In this document: one piece after another, positions 60,976-64,000 of the stretch
Layout: every line of letters starts with the position of its first letter
Numbering within the stretch: the first letter of the stretch is position 1
Assembly: GCA_050953445.1 (NCBI GenBank)
Contig: JBMNMS010000002.1
Location: forward strand, 1 to 64,000
Reading direction: 5' to 3'
Length of the DNA stretch: 64,000 nt
Origin: JBMNMS01 sp050953445
GTDB taxonomy: Bacteria > Bacillota > Clostridia > Peptostreptococcales > Anaerovoracaceae
Position numbers and translations under genes: made by a program
The notes under the pieces: model-generated
What the model was told of the DNA's origin: nothing
Databases searched by the model: none
The model's input: the letters and a program-made list of their open reading frames with translations, nothing else

Positions 60976-63900
60976 ATGAATTGGACCCAGGAGCAAAAGG
61001 AAGCCATTACGCTAAGGGATAGCAATATACTGGTGTCAGCGGCGGCAGGTTCGGGGAAGACGGCTGTTTTAGTAGAACGCATAAAAAGCCTTTTAATCGA
61101 GGAAAAGGTACCTGTGGATGAAATCCTTGTGGTTACCTTCACTAATGCGGCAGCAGGCGAAATGAAGGAAAAGATTGTTGGAGCAATATCCAAGGCGATT
61201 ACAGAGGCTGATGTAAGAGGAAGGGAAGGCGTAGATGAGGCCAGGTTTTTAAGGGATCAGCTTGCTTCCATTCACAAGGCATCTATTAGCACATTCCATG
61301 CCTTTGCTTTAAACCTAATAAAGAGATATTTTCATCTCATAGGCATAGAGCCAAATTTTAAAATATGTGATGAGGCGAGACAGTGGATATTGAAGGGAAA
61401 GGCGATGGAGGAGCTTTTTTCCCGGAAGTACAGGGAGGAAGATCAGTCGTTTTTGAGATTTCTAAACGGCTATGCCGGGAGCAGGAGTGATGGAGCGGTA
61501 AAGGAAATGATTTTAAACACCCATGAATTCATACGCAGTCTACCCCAACCCTTTTCGTGGCTGAAAGAACAGGTGGATAATTTGCTAATGGAAGAGGTTG
61601 ATTTTGTTGAATCAAATGTCTATAGAAGTCTTATGAAACAAATAAACAGGGAAATGTCCCATGCCATATTTAAGGCGAAAAAGGTGGTAGATCTTCTTTC
61701 CGTAGCCGGGCTTTCCCAGTTGGGGAAAAAGGCAGAAGATGATCTTTTGATGCTGCGGGAGACGAGCTGTGCCTTTGAAAAATCCTTTGACTTCGGTGTT
61801 GAGGCGATAAATAGTGTTGAGTTCAGCCGTTTTTCTGCCACCAAGGATGAAAAGGCCCAGTATGAGATTATAAAGGGGAAGATTTCCTTTTTAAGGGGGG
61901 AAGCAAAGGATGCAATTAAGAGGATAAAATTGAAGTATTGCTGGGGCACACTTAATCAACAGCTGCAGGAAATGAGGATGACACAGGAATCTGCTGAAAC
62001 CCTTTGCAACTTAACAGAGGAATTTGATAAAGAATATATGAAGCAGAAGAACAGCAAGGGCTTAGTGGATTTTTCCGATGTGGAGCATTATGCCCTAAAA
62101 ATTCTAAATCTTCCGATGGCAGCGGAGGAATGTAAAAGGAAATACCGCTATATTTTCATAGATGAATATCAGGATAGCAATCTTGTTCAGGAGGCTTTAA
62201 TAGGGAAGATATGCAGGGAATCCAATCTATTTATGGTGGGTGATGTAAAACAAAGTATTTATAAATTCAGGTTGGCAGAGCCGCAAATATTCATCGACAG
62301 GTATGAAGCGTATAAGAATTCACAGCCTTTTGCTCCCAACAAGAAATTGGATTTGAATCGGAATTTTAGAAGCAAGGGAACAATAATTGAAACTATTAAC
62401 TGGATCTTCAGGTGTATTATGAACCTTTCTACTGCTGGTATAGCTTATGACGAGGATGCGGCTTTATACCAGGGATTAAGCTACCCTCAGGGGATGGAGA
62501 GGCCGGTATCCCTGCACATCGTTGAAAGCAAGGATAAAAATGAGCATTCAGAGTCTGGCGACCAATTGATGGATGAAATTAAGGAGATGAAAAAAATTGA
62601 AATTGAAGCCGCGGCTGCAGCTAAGATTTTAAGTCAGAATTTAGGCAAGCCATTTTATGATACCAAACGGCAGATTGTTAGGCCACTACAGAAGAAGGAT
62701 ATGGTCATATTGCTTAGAAGTGCTTCCGGTGCGGGTCAGGCCTATGCGGATGCTCTATCACAGGCGGGAATCCCGGCTTATCTAGATGTGGGAGATGATT
62801 TTTTTGACACGTTGGAGATTTCGGTTTTTTTAAATTTGTTAAAAATAATAGATAACAGAAAACAGGATATCCCTCTGTTGAGCGTGTTGCGCTCCCCCAT
62901 ATTTAATTTCTCCTTGCAGGATTTGGCTGAAATAAGGGTGGTTAAAAAAGAAGGTTCTTTCGAAGAGGCCTTTGCCCTTTGTGCAAAGGGGGAAGACGAT
63001 CTTGCTGAAAAATGCAAAAAAGCTTTAGGTGAAGTTGGCCTTTGGCGGGAATGGAAGGCATATTATCCTTTGGAGGAATTGCTCTGGAAACTGCTTATGG
63101 AAACAGGATATTATCACTATATCGGAGCTGTTCCGGGGGGAATTCTGAGGCAGGCTAATCTGAGGATGCTTGTGGAGAAAGCTTCCGCTTATAGAAAGGG
63201 GCAGGATCGGGGACTGTTTGGTTTCATTAATTACGTAGAGACTCTTAAAAGGCTTAAAGTGGCGACGCCCCAGGTAAAAATGTGCTCAGAGAGCGATGAC
63301 GTAGTCAGAATAATGACCATACATAAGAGCAAGGGTCTGGAATTTCCATTTGTTCTCATAGGAAACTTGAATAGAAGGTTTAATAGGGATAAAAAAAGCA
63401 AAGGTGTCAGCCTGCATAAGGATTTAGGCTTCGCATTGCCCCGGGTGGATAAGGAAAGACGATTTTTTAGGCCTACCATAATAAAGAATATTATCGATAC
63501 TGAAAAGGAGGGGGAGAATCTGGCTGAGGAAATCAGGGTTCTTTATGTTGCTATGACAAGGGCAATGGACAGGATGGTACTTTTGGGGACCCTGAGTGAT
63601 TTCGACAGTGAGTGGGAAGGAGCTGAATATAAAGATCCGGGTGATGGCAGAGGGAATTCCTATATGGATTTTCTGCTTCCTTCTCTTAAAGGGAAAGAAG
63701 GATTGACAATTAAAAGACACGACATAGTTGAACTATCTGAATGGATGGAAGGGAAAAAGGATAAGGACAAAGTGGTTCTTAAGGCATTGGAGGAGGGATT
63801 CCCCATCTTTGATAACGAGGGTTTGGATGAAATAAATGGTAGGTTACAGTGGAAATATCCACACATGGATGCGGTTGAAACAAAGTCCAAGTTCAGCGTT

Positions 63901-64000
63901 ACCAGGTTGATAGAAGAATACAACAAGGAAAGATCGAAGGTATTTCATAGGAACAGAGGGACTTTATCTGTTCCCGGATTTACCAACGTGAAAACAAAAC
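60976..64000 (+). CDS. addA: ATP-dependent helicase/nuclease subunit A, C-terminus cut by window edge
   Basis: 1008 codons visible of the usual 1200 or so. UvrD/RecB-type helicase: Walker A AAAGSGKTAVLVERI, motif Ia VVTFTNAAAGEMKEKI, STFHAF, Walker B YIFIDEYQDSN, VGDVKQSIYKFR, NRNFRSKG, TIHKSKGLEFPF and VLYVAMTRAMDR. The RecB-type nuclease domain lies past the window edge. With AddB it resects double-strand ends for recombination. addB, usually directly upstream, is not here; gpmI diverges instead. GGGAGGTGCGAA precedes the ATG. Confidence 0.92.
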   Translation, partial: MNWTQEQKEAITLRDSNILVSAAAGSGKTAVLVERIKSLLIEEKVPVDEILVVTFTNAAAGEMKEKIVGAISKAITEADVRGREGVDEARFLRDQLASIHKASISTFHAFALNLIKRYFHLIGIEPNFKICDEARQWILKGKAMEELFSRKYREEDQSFLRFLNGYAGSRSDGAVKEMILNTHEFIRSLPQPFSWLKEQVDNLLMEEVDFVESNVYRSLMKQINREMSHAIFKAKKVVDLLSVAGLSQLGKKAEDDLLMLRETSCAFEKSFDFGVEAINSVEFSRFSATKDEKAQYEIIKGKISFLRGEAKDAIKRIKLKYCWGTLNQQLQEMRMTQESAETLCNLTEEFDKEYMKQKNSKGLVDFSDVEHYALKILNLPMAAEECKRKYRYIFIDEYQDSNLVQEALIGKICRESNLFMVGDVKQSIYKFRLAEPQIFIDRYEAYKNSQPFAPNKKLDLNRNFRSKGTIIETINWIFRCIMNLSTAGIAYDEDAALYQGLSYPQGMERPVSLHIVESKDKNEHSESGDQLMDEIKEMKKIEIEAAAAAKILSQNLGKPFYDTKRQIVRPLQKKDMVILLRSASGAGQAYADALSQAGIPAYLDVGDDFFDTLEISVFLNLLKIIDNRKQDIPLLSVLRSPIFNFSLQDLAEIRVVKKEGSFEEAFALCAKGEDDLAEKCKKALGEVGLWREWKAYYPLEELLWKLLMETGYYHYIGAVPGGILRQANLRMLVEKASAYRKGQDRGLFGFINYVETLKRLKVATPQVKMCSESDDVVRIMTIHKSKGLEFPFVLIGNLNRRFNRDKKSKGVSLHKDLGFALPRVDKERRFFRPTIIKNIIDTEKEGENLAEEIRVLYVAMTRAMDRMVLLGTLSDFDSEWEGAEYKDPGDGRGNSYMDFLLPSLKGKEGLTIKRHDIVELSEWMEGKKDKDKVVLKALEEGFPIFDNEGLDEINGRLQWKYPHMDAVETKSKFSVTRLIEEYNKERSKVFHRNRGTLSVPGFTNVKTK

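Noticed and set aside
1..64000. tRNA, rRNA, CRISPR, IS element or prophage
   Set aside because: I saw no cloverleaf with anticodon arm, rRNA core sequence, regularly spaced direct repeats, transposase or integrase reading frame, or att-like duplications.

Overview
The window comes from an anaerobic, Gram-positive-type bacterium of the Bacillota, most likely class Clostridia. The evidence is the synteny of ylxM-ffh-rpsP-khpA-rimM-trmD and ylmE-sepF-ylmG-divIVA-lspA-rluD, three S-layer-homology (SLH) surface proteins, strong AGGAGG ribosome-binding sites with frequent TTG and GTG starts, and an anaerobic redox set (hybrid cluster protein, rubredoxin, an H-cluster domain protein, CoA-disulfide-reductase-like fusion). 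I cannot fix the family or genus. I found no tRNA, rRNA, CRISPR array, insertion sequence, prophage or integration site; this looks like ordinary chromosome.

Layout. 1-5.5 kb: two SLH proteins around a receiver-like protein and a nitroreductase. 5.6-9.8 kb: a BusR-like GntR/RCK_C regulator followed by an OpuC-type betaine/choline ABC transporter. 10.0-14.6 kb: a soluble protein that joins ferredoxin clusters, an [FeFe]-hydrogenase-type H-cluster domain and a chemoreceptor signalling domain, followed by cheR, cheB and a zinc-ribbon membrane protein. 14.6-22.0 kb: DNA repair glycosylase, prepilin peptidase, metal exporter, PAP2 phosphatase, fructose-bisphosphate aldolase, small unknown proteins, pseudouridine synthase, signal peptidase and SmpB. 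22.0-31.9 kb: an SDR oxidoreductase, then translation, secretion and division housekeeping genes. 32.0-35.1 kb: a third SLH protein with five internal repeats.

35.3-46.6 kb: lipoprotein, cysteine synthase, class II aldolase and an AcoR-type AAA+ regulator on the minus strand, diverging from a plus-strand group with a ThDP enzyme, an unknown protein, a queuosine-precursor-type transporter, an SDR enzyme, an NCS2 permease and a nitroreductase, closed by a terminator. 46.7-49.1 kb: motA, motB and an unknown gene with a sigma-D-like promoter. 49.1-54.8 kb: Crp/Fnr regulator, rubredoxin, CoADR-rhodanese-TusA-DsrE-like fusion, thioredoxin and hcp. 54.8-64 kb: DUF1538 membrane protein, double P-II-like protein, VOC protein, nitroreductase, PAS-GGDEF protein overlapping gpmI, and the first 1008 codons of addA.

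The most interesting candidates are the hydrogenase-like chemoreceptor with its own cheR/cheB (10.0-13.8 kb) and the uncharacterised ThDP enzyme and transporter cluster (37.8-46.6 kb), whose regulator has an altered GAFTGA loop. The hcp promoter has a palindrome placed as expected for Crp/Fnr activation. All functions are from reading motifs and context by eye; no database search was run.
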